54,819 nt of DNA. It comes from Acetobacteraceae bacterium ESL0709. Lineage in GTDB: Bacteria; Pseudomonadota; Alphaproteobacteria; Acetobacterales; Acetobacteraceae. Position 1 is the first letter of the stretch, and each line of letters begins with the position of its first letter. Below the pieces are notes generated by a model. It had not been told where the DNA came from, did not search any database, and saw only the letters and a list, made by a program, of their open reading frames with translations. The stretch spans positions 1-54,819 of the forward strand of contig JAQTIA010000004.1 of the NCBI GenBank assembly GCA_029433415.1. Reading direction: 5' to 3'. This document shows positions 45,621 to 54,233 of this stretch, one piece after another. The translations under genes and the position numbers were made by a program.

Positions 45621-46634
45621 ATGCCTGTTTTGCGCTTAAAAGGTGCACTATTTTTTCTCATTGTTTTTGCAATTACGATATTTTCTTTGGGGAGTTGTTT
45701 CGCCGCAACTTTACGGAATTCTGTAGAGGTTTTGGGTGATCGGGTTTCTCTTTCTGACCTCTTTGATGGCCTTGAGCCGGGACAGGATCGGGTCATTGGT
45801 CCTGCGCCGGCTCCGGGAAAGTCTATTCAGATTGGTGGCTACCAGCTGATTGCTATTGCAGATCAGTATGGAATTGAGTGGGAAGACCAGTCCTCTACAG
45901 CGTCTTTGACATTGAAACGTGCCGGGCATGTTTTAGGACGGGATTACTTTGCCGATCTCGTAAGGAAGAGTATCTCCCTAGATAGGGAGCAAGGCGGATT
46001 TTTTGTTGATATTGATAGTTTTAAGCCTGTTGTTACTGATGTGCGTGAAGAAAATCCCGTTACGCTTTCTGATATCAACTGGGATAAAAAAACGGGAAAA
46101 TTTTCGGCAACGGCTTATCTGTCTCATCCGACTGGGGATAAAATGATTGATTCCTTTGCGCTTAGAGGCACGATAAAAGTACGTCAGCCTGTAATTGTCT
46201 ATAATGCCTCACATCAGGCTGGATATATCATGCAAGGTAATGATATGCATGTAGAGCCTGATTATTCGGGTAAGATGCCACTTTCTTCTCAGGCTTTGCC
46301 GGACCAAGATAATATTATCGGTATGTCTCTTTCTCATGCCGTTGTTGCGGGGGAGCCAGTGTTGGCGACTGATTTGCGGCGTGTCACTTTGGTTCATCAA
46401 GGTGATCCGGTTTTGATTACATATGACAGCCCAGGGATCCGGCTTACGGCTACAGGTCGTGCCCTGGAAGATGGAGGAAGCGGCCAGTTTATTCATGCTC
46501 TGAATTTGGGGAGTAAGATGATTGTTCAGGGTAAGGTTCTGTCCTCAGGTGAAGTGCGTGTTGATGCGTCTTCTACGGCAATTCCAGCCAAATCTAAGGA
46601 GGCCAAACAATTCCGTTTGCCTGCCTTGCAATGA
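45621..46634 (+). CDS. flgA: P-ring assembly chaperone FlgA
   Basis: FlgA is a periplasmic chaperone that helps FlgI polymerise around the rod. The 337-residue protein has a signal peptide (GALFFLIVFAITIFSLGSCFA, cleavage near 29). It also has a C-terminal SAF-like domain (~190-330) with QAGYIMQGNDMHVEPDYSG, GEPVLATDLRRVTLVHQGDPVLI and ALNLGSKMIVQGKVLSSGEVRV. Its length is typical of alphaproteobacterial FlgA. It starts 15 bp after flgG, and flgH starts ~20 bp after it. Confidence 0.92.
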   Translation: MPVLRLKGALFFLIVFAITIFSLGSCFAATLRNSVEVLGDRVSLSDLFDGLEPGQDRVIGPAPAPGKSIQIGGYQLIAIADQYGIEWEDQSSTASLTLKRAGHVLGRDYFADLVRKSISLDREQGGFFVDIDSFKPVVTDVREENPVTLSDINWDKKTGKFSATAYLSHPTGDKMIDSFALRGTIKVRQPVIVYNASHQAGYIMQGNDMHVEPDYSGKMPLSSQALPDQDNIIGMSLSHAVVAGEPVLATDLRRVTLVHQGDPVLITYDSPGIRLTATGRALEDGGSGQFIHALNLGSKMIVQGKVLSSGEVRVDASSTAIPAKSKEAKQFRLPALQ

Positions 46635-46653
46635 AACAGCGCGGCTGTAGGTA

Positions 46654-47382
46654 ATGGGTAATTATTGTAAGACATTAAAGGAATTATTTGTTATGTCACT
46701 CTTGTCCCTTGCGTCCTGTTCGGGACCTGCGGCTATGAGTGAGATGGGTCATCCGCCTCGTATGACGACAACGTCTGACCCCACGTTGGCGCCTGATTAT
46801 CGGCCTGTGACAATGCCCATGCCACCTCTTCAGGCTCCTCCCAGTGAAGTAGGTAGCCTGTGGCGTCCTGGAAGTAGAGCCTTTTTCAAGGATCAAAGAG
46901 CAGCACAGGCTGGTGATCTTCTTACGATCAAGGTAGAAGTGGCCGACACGGCGAATATGACTGATAATACTGCTTCATCTGGAAATGGTTCCGAGAATTT
47001 CGGTGTGCCGGGATTTTTTGGTCTTAAAAGTCCAGTTATCGGGAATAATCTTTTACAGACTTCAAGTTCTAGCGTTGCGAATGGTAATGGTAGTATCAGG
47101 CGCAATGAAACTGTGACACTAACTTTGGCGGGTGTTATTACGCAGGTTCTTCCCAATGGAAATTTTGTTGTTGTGGCTCGTCAGGAAGTTAGGGTTAATG
47201 GAGAATTGAGACAAATTACAGTGAGTGGGGTCGTTCGTCCTCAGGATATTTCTGAAGATAATGTTGTGACGCATGATCGTATTGCTGAAGCGAGAATTTC
47301 CTATGGTGGACGTGGACAGCTTTCGCGTTATCAGGATGCCCGTTATGGGCAACAGGCCCTGGATCATGTTTTGCCTTTTTAA
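46654..47382 (+). CDS. flgH: L-ring lipoprotein FlgH
   Basis: FlgH forms the outer-membrane L ring. The 242-residue protein has a lipoprotein signal with lipobox SLASC (acceptor Cys ~22). Typical L-ring segments follow: SLWRPGSRAFFKDQRAAQAGDLLTIKV, a Ser/Asn-rich linker, RNETVTLTLAGVITQVLPNGNFVV and GVVRPQDISEDNVVTHDRIAEARISYGGRG. It closes the flgG-flgA-flgH series. Confidence 0.96.
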   Translation: MGNYCKTLKELFVMSLLSLASCSGPAAMSEMGHPPRMTTTSDPTLAPDYRPVTMPMPPLQAPPSEVGSLWRPGSRAFFKDQRAAQAGDLLTIKVEVADTANMTDNTASSGNGSENFGVPGFFGLKSPVIGNNLLQTSSSSVANGNGSIRRNETVTLTLAGVITQVLPNGNFVVVARQEVRVNGELRQITVSGVVRPQDISEDNVVTHDRIAEARISYGGRGQLSRYQDARYGQQALDHVLPF

Positions 47383-47499
47383 GAGGCATAATGGTTTCAA
47401 AAAAGTTGCTTAACAGCTAAACAAAATTTATAATTACTCTTCTATAAAAAAGAGGGATGAGGATTTTGTTTTCCCTTGAAGCAAAAGGGCAGAGACAGG

Positions 47500-47976
47500 A
47501 TGTCACTAATGAGTGGGGAAAAACCGACTGAGGGTCTTATTCCTGAAGGACTTGTTGTCAGTAATCTTCATGGAGAGATTGGTGGCATTTTGACGGTCTC
47601 TGGTGTTGTGGAACGCTCCAATATCAAGGCTGGGAAGCTGATGATTTCAGCGTCAGGTATGATGAGGAACGGTTCAGTAGATGCTGAAGAAGTTACAATT
47701 GCTGGATGTGTCTCCAATGTTTTGTTGTGCGTGTCGCGTTTGAATGTGATGAGAACGGCCACCATGTCTGATTGTGTCATTGAGATTAGTCATGCGACTG
47801 GTTTTTCGGTACATGAAAATGCACATTTTGATGGCGAGATTAAATTAACGACAAAACGGCATGAAATTTCTGTAATCTCTCAATCTCAGGCTACTTTGGA
47901 ACGTGATATGTCTGCCATACGTGTGGGTAATATGGTGAATACTGACATTGAGGCTGATATTCCTCTAGGGGACTAG
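47500..47976 (+). CDS. Bactofilin-family protein
   Basis: A ~158-residue protein with a short disordered N terminus and a repetitive beta-helix core (~20-125) rich in Val, Gly and Ile at regular spacing (LVVSNLHGEIGGILTVSGVVE, SNIKAGKLMISASG, NGSVDAEEVTIAG). This is the pattern of bactofilins, cytoskeletal polymers at the membrane. Some bactofilins act in flagellar assembly or positioning (as in Bacillus). Its place between flgH and a MotE-like gene suggests such a role. An upstream TTG at 47476 would add eight residues; the ATG at 47500 is preferred. Confidence 0.75.
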   Translation: MSLMSGEKPTEGLIPEGLVVSNLHGEIGGILTVSGVVERSNIKAGKLMISASGMMRNGSVDAEEVTIAGCVSNVLLCVSRLNVMRTATMSDCVIEISHATGFSVHENAHFDGEIKLTTKRHEISVISQSQATLERDMSAIRVGNMVNTDIEADIPLGD

Positions 47977-48009
47977 AGTTTTTTCCTGAGTGGGGAGGAG
48001 GCAGAATTT

Positions 48010-48702
48010 ATGGAAAACAGAAAGGGGAGGACAAAGGCTATTTTAGCCGTCTGCTACCGGTTGGCGGTCCGTATTACTATTATTCTTTTTGCTGGGGTAT
48101 GTTTTCCGTTGTGGGCCGCTGATGTATCAGGAGGCCAAAATGATAAATCTCCCTCTTTAAGGGAGGTAAAGGGACCAGAGAATAAAGATATAATCAAAGA
48201 TGATCAAGTTATTTCTTATGAAAGTTCTTTAGAAGATATTAAAGAGCAAAAACGAATTCTAGATTCAGCACGACAGGCTTTGGACTTACGTCTAAGAGCA
48301 TTACATGACTCAATAGATAGTTCTGTTGACGAAGGATCTGATGACAAGGCTATTGATCAGGAAGCTATTACAAGATTAGTCAATATTTACGAAAACATGA
48401 GCCCTCGTGAGGCAGCAGCAGTTTTTGATGTAATGGATCCTCATGTTTTGGTCGTAATTTCGTCTAGAATGAATACTCGTAAACTTTCAGCTATTATGGC
48501 ACAGATGTCACGTGAGCGAGTAAATATGGTTTCACAATATCTGATAGGGGTCAGGCAGTTTCATAAGAATCCGTCTTTTATGGTTTCTACATTGGGGGGT
48601 GATTTTCCAGATAAAGTTCTTCCCGATCCTGATGGCAAGTCTTATGTTTCAGACAGGAAGCCCAAATCACATACGAAAGCTCTTTTGCCTTCTCGTCAAT
48701 AA
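48010..48702 (+). CDS. MotE-like protein (MgtE N-domain), copy 2
   Basis: A 230-residue exported protein with a signal segment (LAVRITIILFAGVCFPLWAADV, cleavage near 38), a coiled coil (~75-100) and a C-terminal MgtE-N-like domain (~118-180: LVNIYENMSPREAAAVFDVMD, NTRKLSAIMAQMS, QYLIGVRQFH). It is paralogous to 32286-32969. In rhizobia, a single MotE serves motility as a periplasmic chaperone. Two copies here may have divided roles, or one may pair with the stator and one with the rod. It is followed by a small lipoprotein gene and then fliF. Confidence 0.75.
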   Translation: MENRKGRTKAILAVCYRLAVRITIILFAGVCFPLWAADVSGGQNDKSPSLREVKGPENKDIIKDDQVISYESSLEDIKEQKRILDSARQALDLRLRALHDSIDSSVDEGSDDKAIDQEAITRLVNIYENMSPREAAAVFDVMDPHVLVVISSRMNTRKLSAIMAQMSRERVNMVSQYLIGVRQFHKNPSFMVSTLGGDFPDKVLPDPDGKSYVSDRKPKSHTKALLPSRQ

Positions 48703-48712
48703 TCGGGAGAAA

Positions 48713-49072
48713 ATGGAGGAGATTTTGATTAAATTTTACCTAATTAAAGGCGTTCTCCTGATCGGGATCTGTATGCTTTCAGCATGTGCTCCAGATTATT
48801 TGGCAAAAAAAATAACGGGACGTGAATGTAATGCAGGATATATTGCAGCTGGTGATGATTGGTGTATGCCTGTAACCCGTAGTCCTCCTCCTCAGCCATA
48901 TTGCACGCAAAGTTGGAACGGAACAGATTGCTGGGCCCGTCCTGATCTTATGCCAAATGTAGCGCATGAAGTTTATGAAGGTCCGCGTGGACTAACCCAA
49001 GAACAGAATGCTAAAAGGCTGAATATGCCTGTAGAGAATGTACCACCTACGAGCCAGTTTCTTCCTCAGTAG
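48713..49072 (+). CDS. Small predicted lipoprotein upstream of fliF
   Basis: A 119-residue protein with a lipoprotein signal (KGVLLIGICMLSAC, acceptor cysteine ~24). The rest is a Cys/Pro/Trp-rich domain (ECNAGYIAAGDDWCMP, PYCTQSWNGTDCWARPDLMP), with four cysteines that may form two disulfides. I do not recognise the family. The ATG at 48713 follows GGGAGAA; a TTG at 48725 follows GGAGGAG and is a serious alternative. It lies between a MotE-like gene and fliF, so an envelope protein linked to the flagellum is the natural guess. Confidence 0.6.
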   Translation: MEEILIKFYLIKGVLLIGICMLSACAPDYLAKKITGRECNAGYIAAGDDWCMPVTRSPPPQPYCTQSWNGTDCWARPDLMPNVAHEVYEGPRGLTQEQNAKRLNMPVENVPPTSQFLPQ

Positions 49073-49238
49073 ATTTATGGAGAATCCTAGTTGTTTTATC
49101 AATTCTGACCCTATATGAATGAATTTTATTTGGAGAGGATAATTTTTTCTTTATCATGTAACCTGGGCGGCTCTAGGAGAATTTTGCTTAGGGAAAAGAT
49201 GTCAGAGCTGTTTTCGAGAGTGAGTAGACACCCCCCTT

Positions 49239-50891
49239 ATGCAGAAGATATTAGCGGGCCTTAAAGGTCTTGGGCGTACAAAACTTGTCGCACTAGGCGT
49301 GGTTGCTGCGCTTCTTCTGACAGCGTTTGGTGTTATTGCTTTTTATGATCGCTCTGGAGGGATGGGGCTTCTTTACGGAGGCCTTGACCTGAATGAAGCA
49401 GCCGAGATGGTTGATGATCTAACGAAAGATCATATTACAGTAAAAACAAGTCCAGATGGGCGTACCATTTATGTTCCGCGTGGAAAGATCGCAGAGGCTA
49501 GGTTGGCCTTGGCAAAAGTCGGTTTACCAAGTGGCGGAGCGGTTGGTTACGAGCTTTTCGACAAAAATGGTACATTAACCAGCACTCAATTTGAACAGGG
49601 GATTGATCAGACGCGCGCTATGGAAGGCGAACTTGAGCGTTCCATAAAACTGATTAATGGCGTGCGCAATGTACGTGTTCACCTGGTTTTACCGCATCGT
49701 GATTTATTCTCAACGCAGACTAATCCTTCTCAGGCAAGTGTTATCCTTGATGTCGGGCGTGTAGGAGACGTTTCCCATAGTGCAATTGCGGCAATCCAGA
49801 ATCTTGTGGCGGCGGCAGTTCCAGGTTTACAATCTCACGGTATTTCTATTGTCGATACAAGGGGTGATGTTCTAGCAAAGCCTGGTGATCCTGATAGCTT
49901 GGCAGAACAGGAATCAACTCTTGAAAAACAACGTCATTCAGAAGAGCAGCGCTTGGCCCAAGCGGTAGAAGACATACTAACTCCTACTTTGGGGATGGGG
50001 CACGTTAGGGCACGTGCTGCTGTTACAATGAATACGGATTTGGTCCGTGAAACTGAAGAGTCTTATGATCCAGATCAGCAAGTTTTGCGTTCTCAAACGA
50101 CAAGCACAGACAAAAGTGTCAATACAGAAGCCAGTCAGGATGCTTCGGTGAATAATAATCTGCCCAATGCCAATGCGGGACAGGATAATCGTAGCGGGTC
50201 GTCTGATGACCGTATGGAAGAAACCAATAATTATGAGATTGGCAAGAGGGTAAGGGTTGTCGACCAGACGCGTCCACGCATTTCCCGTATTAGCCTAGCG
50301 GTAATGGTTGATGGTACCATCGTAAATGACAAAAAGGGAAAGCCTGTATGGAAGCCTTTGGACGATAAGGAAATTCAGAGAATTACGGCGCTTGTCCAGA
50401 CTGTTATAGGCTATGATAAAGACCGCGGTGACCAAGTCAATGTAGTTTCTATGCCATTCAAGGCTGAAGATACGGGGTTCGTGCCAGAAATTCCACCATA
50501 TTTGCGAAAAGATGTTATCATTAATTTCGCAGAGTGGACGTTGCCTATTTTGATATTGATCGGCTTATCTCTGTTCTTTATTAAGCCCATTTGGCGGCGC
50601 GTGCAAAAAGTGATTGATAAGCTCAGGCATGTTAAGGGTGGTAGTACTGTAGAGACAGTAAATGCAGTGGTATTGCCAGATGATAAGGCTAGGTTGGCAG
50701 CTGCACTTGCTGAAGGTTCTTCTCCTATTGAGAATATAGTAGCCGGTATGCAAAGCAAACTCCCTCCTACTATATTGGACAGTGTGTTTAATAAAATTGA
50801 GAATAGTCCTGAAGAGGCGGTTTATATTATCAGAAGCTGGCTTTTGCAACCTGATACTAGTCAGAATAATAGTCAGAACAAGAAAGGGTAA
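49239..50891 (+). CDS. fliF: MS-ring protein FliF
   Basis: FliF forms the MS ring on which the motor is built. The 550-residue protein has an N-terminal membrane helix (VALGVVAALLLTAFGVIAFY, ~17-36) and the ring-building domain (MGLLYGGLDLNEAAEMVDDL; RVHLVLPHRDLF; SQASVILDVGRVG). A second helix lies near 424-444, and the C-terminal FliG-binding end is EEAVYIIRSWL. The sequence before the ATG (CACCCCCCTT) has no visible ribosome site. It leads the fliF-fliG-fliH-fliN-fliO-fliP run. Confidence 0.96.
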   Translation: MQKILAGLKGLGRTKLVALGVVAALLLTAFGVIAFYDRSGGMGLLYGGLDLNEAAEMVDDLTKDHITVKTSPDGRTIYVPRGKIAEARLALAKVGLPSGGAVGYELFDKNGTLTSTQFEQGIDQTRAMEGELERSIKLINGVRNVRVHLVLPHRDLFSTQTNPSQASVILDVGRVGDVSHSAIAAIQNLVAAAVPGLQSHGISIVDTRGDVLAKPGDPDSLAEQESTLEKQRHSEEQRLAQAVEDILTPTLGMGHVRARAAVTMNTDLVRETEESYDPDQQVLRSQTTSTDKSVNTEASQDASVNNNLPNANAGQDNRSGSSDDRMEETNNYEIGKRVRVVDQTRPRISRISLAVMVDGTIVNDKKGKPVWKPLDDKEIQRITALVQTVIGYDKDRGDQVNVVSMPFKAEDTGFVPEIPPYLRKDVIINFAEWTLPILILIGLSLFFIKPIWRRVQKVIDKLRHVKGGSTVETVNAVVLPDDKARLAAALAEGSSPIENIVAGMQSKLPPTILDSVFNKIENSPEEAVYIIRSWLLQPDTSQNNSQNKKG

Positions 50892-50900
50892 GAAACGAGC

Positions 50901-51953
50901 ATGATAGAGCAAGGGAATAAGGAAGGTGGTTTTTCTAGGGGGAAAAATGTTGTCCTAACTGGAAAGCAGAAAGCTGCTATTCTTATGCTCGCTATCGGTC
51001 GTGAACGTTCAGCACAAATTTTAAAGTCTTTGCAGGAAGATGAAGTACGCGAATTATCTATGGCGATGGCTTCTTTGGGGCCCGTAAGCGTAGAAGCAGC
51101 GGAATCTGTTTGTTCAGATTTTGCTAGTGGAATGGAAATTTCAGATGGTCTTGTTGGTTCTCTGAAGACGACGGAGGAATATCTGAAACGCGCACTCCCG
51201 GCCTCGACTGTTGCAAAAATTATGGATGAAATTCGTGGTCCTGCTGGCAAGAGTGTCTGGGCTAAAATGGCCAATATGCCGGAGACCGCACTGGCCAATT
51301 ATTTGCGTAATGAACAACCCCAGACAGTGGCTGTTATTCTTAGTTATATGGCACCGTCTCATGTAGCACGTGTTCTAACTTTATTTCCTGAAGATTTTAC
51401 CATAGACGTTATTATGCGCATGTTGCATATGACACCTGTTAGCAAGGATGTCCTTGCTAGTCTTGAAGATACGTTACAGCGTGAGTTGATTACAGCTTTT
51501 GGTCGTTCCAGTAAGCGAAATACCTATGCTTTTGTTGCAGAGGTCTATAATAATTTTGATAAACGCACTGAAACAACTCTGACGGACCTTCTGGGAGAGC
51601 GTAATCTTGAAGATATGGAGAAGGTTAACAAGCTTAAATTCACCTTTGATGACGTTAAGCGCCTGTCTTCGGATGATATGATGCGTGTCATGGCGGCTAT
51701 TAATAAAAATGGTGAATTGCGCGCCAAATTACCAATGGCGTTAAAAGGGGCTAATCCGAATACACGAAAGCTTTTTCTGGCTTGTATGTCTAGGCGCGCT
51801 GGCGCAATTTTGCTTGATGAAGTGACTAATCTAGGTGCTGTACGTATGAAAGATGCTGAGGCGGCTCAGTCTGAGATCATTGCGCTTATTAAGGATATGT
51901 CCAATGAGGGAGAAGTTGATCTTGCTCCCGCTTCTGATGAATTAATTGAGTGA
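50901..51953 (+). CDS. fliG: Motor switch protein FliG
   Basis: FliG couples the stator to rotation. The 350-residue protein has the three-domain pattern: N-terminal FliF-binding (KQKAAILMLAIGRERSAQILKSLQEDEVRELSMAMASLG), middle (NEQPQTVAVILSYMAPSHVARVL) and C-terminal charged torque domain (RAKLPMALKGANPNTRKLFLACMSRRAGAILLDE). It starts 9 bp after fliF, and fliH follows ~43 bp later. Confidence 0.96.
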   Translation: MIEQGNKEGGFSRGKNVVLTGKQKAAILMLAIGRERSAQILKSLQEDEVRELSMAMASLGPVSVEAAESVCSDFASGMEISDGLVGSLKTTEEYLKRALPASTVAKIMDEIRGPAGKSVWAKMANMPETALANYLRNEQPQTVAVILSYMAPSHVARVLTLFPEDFTIDVIMRMLHMTPVSKDVLASLEDTLQRELITAFGRSSKRNTYAFVAEVYNNFDKRTETTLTDLLGERNLEDMEKVNKLKFTFDDVKRLSSDDMMRVMAAINKNGELRAKLPMALKGANPNTRKLFLACMSRRAGAILLDEVTNLGAVRMKDAEAAQSEIIALIKDMSNEGEVDLAPASDELIE

Positions 51954-51996
51954 TACCGTCGGAACCTTTGCATATTTTCCAAGAAAGTTTGGTTGA

Positions 51997-52680
51997 ATGA
52001 TCTCTTTTATTGATCAGATGGAAGATTTTGGTCTTTCGGCTCAAAAGGATGAGAAGAAAGAGAAGGAGCCTCTTCATGAGTTGACTGAACATGTTCAGGA
52101 GGAAGAACCTGTTCCAGTTGATACGTCGATCCACATACAGCCGGAAGATTTGGAAGCGCTCAAAAAGCAGGCTTTTGAAGAAGGATATCAGAAAGGTCGT
52201 GAAGAAATTCATGCTACCTTATTGCTGCAAATGACGGAAAGTTTGGAAGGGGTTTTTTCTTTTCTGGAAAAAGAGGAAACGCAGCGGCGGGATATTACGA
52301 AACAATTTGTACAAAAAATGGCTGAGACAGTTTATGGCGTGATGAAAAATCATTTTTTAAGAGAAGATACTATTCAGAGAGATTTTACGCAGGAGATTGT
52401 TTCGGTTGCTGAAGATTGTGCTGGGTTAGTCTCAAGCGGTATCGTGATTTCATGCTCTGAGAGTGAACAAGATGGATTTAGAAAAGCTTTTTTTGAGAAA
52501 AAAGGAATTATCATAGAAAGTGATCCTGAACGTAAATTGGGTAGTGTTGTCCTTAAGTCCTCACAGAATGAAGCCATGCTGGATCATTCAGCATGGCGTA
52601 AAGCTGTCCAGGAGCGCATAATATCGGCGATTAATAGTATAGTAACTCATAGTCGACAGGATAAGAGGCAGGAAAACTGA
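51997..52680 (+). CDS. fliH: FliH-like export ATPase regulator
   Basis: A 227-residue protein with an acidic N-terminal half, a central helix with FEEGYQKGREEIHATLLLQMTE (~68-90) and a C-terminal globular region of the FliH/HrpE type (about 150-200). FliH anchors FliI to the C ring and holds it inactive until docking. Family conservation is weak, but the order fliG-fliH-fliN supports the call. The stop is followed within 2 bp by the fliN ATG. Confidence 0.8.
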   Translation: MISFIDQMEDFGLSAQKDEKKEKEPLHELTEHVQEEEPVPVDTSIHIQPEDLEALKKQAFEEGYQKGREEIHATLLLQMTESLEGVFSFLEKEETQRRDITKQFVQKMAETVYGVMKNHFLREDTIQRDFTQEIVSVAEDCAGLVSSGIVISCSESEQDGFRKAFFEKKGIIIESDPERKLGSVVLKSSQNEAMLDHSAWRKAVQERIISAINSIVTHSRQDKRQEN

Positions 52681-52682
52681 CA

Positions 52683-53021
52683 ATGGTAGAAACCGTTAAG
52701 GATAAAAAAGACGCTCTTCCGAATTCAGAAGGGGAGCAACAGCCTTTGCAACAGGAAGTATTTACACCTGAAGAAGAGCGTGAGGCCGTCTTTGATGTTC
52801 CAGTAAAGATTACAGCAGTTGTGGGTGATGTGCAGATGCCGGTGAGAGATCTCGTGCGTTTGGGGCGTGGTGCAGTGGTATCGCTTAACAAAAAATTGGG
52901 TTCGGCTATTGATATTTATGCTAACGGACGCCTTATAGCGCGCGGTGAGATTACGATTGTAGAAGATGATAATATCGCTGTGACTATGACAGATATTATG
53001 TCTACTCCCGTGAATGGGTGA
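52683..53021 (+). CDS. fliN: Flagellar switch protein FliN
   Basis: A 112-residue protein with an acidic N terminus (~1-40) and a SPOA domain (~45-110): VPVKITAVVGDVQMPVRDLVRLGRGAVV and IYANGRLIARGEITIVEDDNIAVTMTDIM. FliN forms the base of the C ring with FliM and takes part in switching and export-cargo docking. It overlaps the possible start of fliO by 8 bp. The fliM partner is distant, at 36197. Confidence 0.95.
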   Translation: MVETVKDKKDALPNSEGEQQPLQQEVFTPEEEREAVFDVPVKITAVVGDVQMPVRDLVRLGRGAVVSLNKKLGSAIDIYANGRLIARGEITIVEDDNIAVTMTDIMSTPVNG

Positions 53022-53424
53022 GAACAGGCTTCTTATGTCTGGGGATACGACTGGAACGAACTCTTTGACGACCGGGGTAACAGGTTTTCACCTTAATGCT
53101 ATCTTTGCATTGGTTATTGTTATCCTTCTTATTTTGGTTTTACTGTTTCTGGCTAGTCGTCTGAAAATAATGATGCCGCGCCTGGTAAGTAATCAGACTC
53201 TTTCCAAACGATCTCTTTCCGTCTGTGATGTGCTCCGTCTTGATCCAAAAAGAAAGTTAATTTCTGTTTCAGTTGAAAGCAAAACGGGAAAAAGAGCATT
53301 GGCGGTTTTATTAATAGGTGGCAGCCAAGATGTTTGTGTCGGCTGGATGGATGAGGCACAAGGAGAGTCAACGGTGTTTCCAGGGCAAGCTTTATGCGCT
53401 CATGATGAGCATGAAGGTAACTAG
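53014..53424 (+). CDS. fliO: FliO-like export scaffold protein
   Basis: A small membrane protein (136 residues from 53014, or 129 from the ATG at 53035). It has one hydrophobic helix (NAIFALVIVILLILVLLFLASRL, ~30-50) and a cytoplasmic tail with VCDVLRLDPKRKLISVSVESK and AVLLIGGSQDVCVGWMDE, typical of FliO. FliO is a temporary scaffold for FliP assembly. Its position directly before fliP supports this. The fliP frame overlaps its end. Confidence 0.85.
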   Translation: MGENRLLMSGDTTGTNSLTTGVTGFHLNAIFALVIVILLILVLLFLASRLKIMMPRLVSNQTLSKRSLSVCDVLRLDPKRKLISVSVESKTGKRALAVLLIGGSQDVCVGWMDEAQGESTVFPGQALCAHDEHEGN

Positions 53425-54217
53425 TGTGTCTAGTGTGTTTCCAAAAAAGCGTTTTTGGGTTTGGCCTTTTATGGGAGGATTTTGTTTTGCCCTGATCGCT
53501 ATAGTATGTTTCTCGGGTCATTCTGCTCTAGCGCAATCTGTGACATTCGATATGGGGAAAGGTGGGGGAATTGGTGAAGCTGGGACTACAAGTAGACTTG
53601 TACAGCTTGTAGCGCTTATTACAGTCTTGTCTCTCGCACCAAGTCTCTTGGTAATGGTGACGGCATTTACGCGGATTATTGTAACTCTTTCTTTATTGCG
53701 GAGCGCGATTGGTGCACAGGGGACACCCCCCAATATGATTCTTATTTCTTTGGCTCTTATCCTATCTTTTTTCGTTATGCAGCCGACTTTGCAGCAATCC
53801 TGGTCTCAAGGAGTTGTTCCTCTGATGAACGGTCAGATTGAGGAAATGGATGGGTTAAAAGCTGTTGCTGAGCCTTTTCGTACTTTTATGGTTAAGAATG
53901 CTCGCCCCAAGGATGTTGGCATATTTTACCATCTGGCTAATGTGAAACCAGTCAGTTCAACGGAGAAAGTACCTTGGCGTGTCATTATTCCTGCCTTCAT
54001 GGTAGGGGAACTAAGTCGTGGTTTTGAGATTGGTTTTCTGATCTATTTGCCATTCTTGATTATTGATCTTGTAACATCCAGCGTTTTGATGAGCTTGGGT
54101 ATGATGATGTTACCGCCGGCGACGATTTCCCTCCCTTTCAAATTGATCTTTTTTGTGTTGGTCGATGGATTTCAAATGGTTTCTGGAGGACTTGTACGTA
54201 GTTTTGGAGGGGGATAG
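53411..54217 (+). CDS. fliP: Flagellar export pore protein FliP
   Basis: FliP makes the pentameric part of the FliPQR export pore. From the ATG at 53411, the protein is 268 residues with a signal-type N terminus (GGFCFALIAIVCFSGHSALA, cleaved near 35). The core motif is TSRLVQLVALITVLSLAPSLLVMVTAFTRIIVTLSLLRSAIG, and the C terminus has SSVLMSLGMMMLPPATISLPFKLIFFVLVDGFQM. The start overlaps the fliO stop region; a longer frame upstream to 53318 is unlikely because it lies inside fliO. It ends 16 bp before the convergent flhF-like stop. Confidence 0.95.
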   Translation: MKVTSVSSVFPKKRFWVWPFMGGFCFALIAIVCFSGHSALAQSVTFDMGKGGGIGEAGTTSRLVQLVALITVLSLAPSLLVMVTAFTRIIVTLSLLRSAIGAQGTPPNMILISLALILSFFVMQPTLQQSWSQGVVPLMNGQIEEMDGLKAVAEPFRTFMVKNARPKDVGIFYHLANVKPVSSTEKVPWRVIIPAFMVGELSRGFEIGFLIYLPFLIIDLVTSSVLMSLGMMMLPPATISLPFKLIFFVLVDGFQMVSGGLVRSFGGG

Positions 54218-54233
54218 TAGAGGACGATAATTA

